The notes beneath the pieces were generated by a model. It did not search any database, was not told the origin of the DNA, and was given only the letters and a program-made list of their open reading frames with translations. Below, piece after piece: positions 5,162-5,386 of a stretch of DNA of 5,386 nucleotides. The position numbers and the translations under genes were made by a program. Source of the DNA: an uncultured Clostridia bacterium (GTDB taxonomy: Bacteria; Bacillota; Clostridia; Christensenellales; CAG-138); assembly GCA_947304365.1 (NCBI GenBank), contig CAMZAY010000092.1, positions 1 to 5,386 on the forward strand, given 5' to 3'. Numbering within the stretch: the stretch's first letter is position 1; the number at the start of each line of letters is the position of its first letter.

Positions 5162-5386
5162 ATGCTTACGTTCGTTTCGGAATGGGCTTTCGGTCGTTTC
5201 GGCCTGATAGGCTCGATAATACTCTTCGTCATAGGCTTCGCGGCGCTTATAAAGGGCGGCGACTGGTTCGTTGACGGCTCCGTCGGCATAGCAAAGAAAT
5301 TCCATATCCCGGAGCTTTTGATCGGCGCGACGGTCGTTTCCATCGGCACGACGCTGCCGGAGGTGATGGTCTCCTCCATGAGCGCG
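5162..5386 (+). CDS. CaCA-family sodium/calcium exchanger, N-terminal part
   Basis: The first 75 codons are present and the frame is open at the window edge. The sequence shows the start of the first alpha-repeat of the cation/calcium antiporter family: a first membrane helix (about residues 13-31), the loop GGDWFVDGSVGIAKKF (32-47, related to the common GAdxLVdGAsxlA signature), and the helix IGATVVSIGTTLPEVMVSS, with the ion-binding core G62-T63-T64-L65-P66-E67. In this family that Glu coordinates calcium, and a second inverted alpha-repeat follows in the missing half. The likely role is export of Ca2+ across the cytoplasmic membrane in exchange for Na+, as proposed for YrbG-type proteins. 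Transport specificity is not shown by this fragment. An alternative start three bases upstream (5159) would add one Met. The gene is divergent from the epimerase and driven by a very strong predicted promoter. Confidence 0.9.
   Translation, partial: MLTFVSEWAFGRFGLIGSIILFVIGFAALIKGGDWFVDGSVGIAKKFHIPELLIGATVVSIGTTLPEVMVSSMSA

Noticed and set aside
1..5386. CRISPR arrays, tRNA or rRNA genes, insertion sequences, riboswitch folds
   Set aside because: I found no spaced direct repeats, tRNA-like folds, transposase motifs or recognisable riboswitch core by reading both strands; a covariance-model search would be needed to exclude small RNAs fully.

Overview
The window reads as chromosomal DNA from an anaerobic, probably gut-dwelling member of the Clostridia (Bacillota). 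The grounds are indirect: a secreted protein ending in a type I dockerin, a Listeria/Bacteroides-type repeat next to it, strong AGGAG-type ribosome binding sites, sigma-A-like promoters close to consensus, a moderately GC-rich composition, and frequent ATA isoleucine codons despite that GC. No species can be named. I see no rRNA, tRNA, CRISPR array, transposase or phage gene. No gene-free stretch exceeds 300 bases; the longest is the 195-base divergent region at 250-444.

Layout. (1) 1-249, minus: 5' part of a YegP/DUF1508 protein that runs off the left edge. (2) 250-444: divergent promoter region with phased A/T tracts. (3) 445-1862, plus: a two-gene operon of a PAP2-family membrane phosphatase and a 151-residue three-helix membrane protein, joined by a TAATG overlap and closed by a palindromic terminator at 1871-1904 that can also serve the opposing unit. 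(4) 3869 down to 1921, minus: a secreted, cysteine-containing, beta-helix-like protein with a C-terminal dockerin, followed after 26 bases by a small putative lipoprotein. (5) 4988 down to 3945, minus: an aldose 1-epimerase (GalM-like). (6) 4989-5161: a second divergent promoter region. (7) 5162-5386, plus: 5' part of a CaCA-family sodium/calcium exchanger that runs off the right edge.

How the parts relate. The phosphatase and its small partner probably act together in the membrane on a lipid or undecaprenyl pyrophosphate substrate. The dockerin protein and the lipoprotein look like an exported pair at the cell surface, plausibly for binding or handling polysaccharide; the epimerase upstream would fit sugar metabolism, but the link is positional only.

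The most interesting signals are regulatory. An extended -10 box sits so close to the epimerase ATG that the predicted transcript starts on the A of that codon, giving a candidate leaderless mRNA with no Shine-Dalgarno. The promoter of the dockerin gene is embedded in the last codons and stop codon of the epimerase gene. The leader it makes carries three consecutive hairpins, the last of which lies between the only purine-rich ribosome-binding candidate and the start codon. These are predictions from sequence; no wholly new biological system is proven here.
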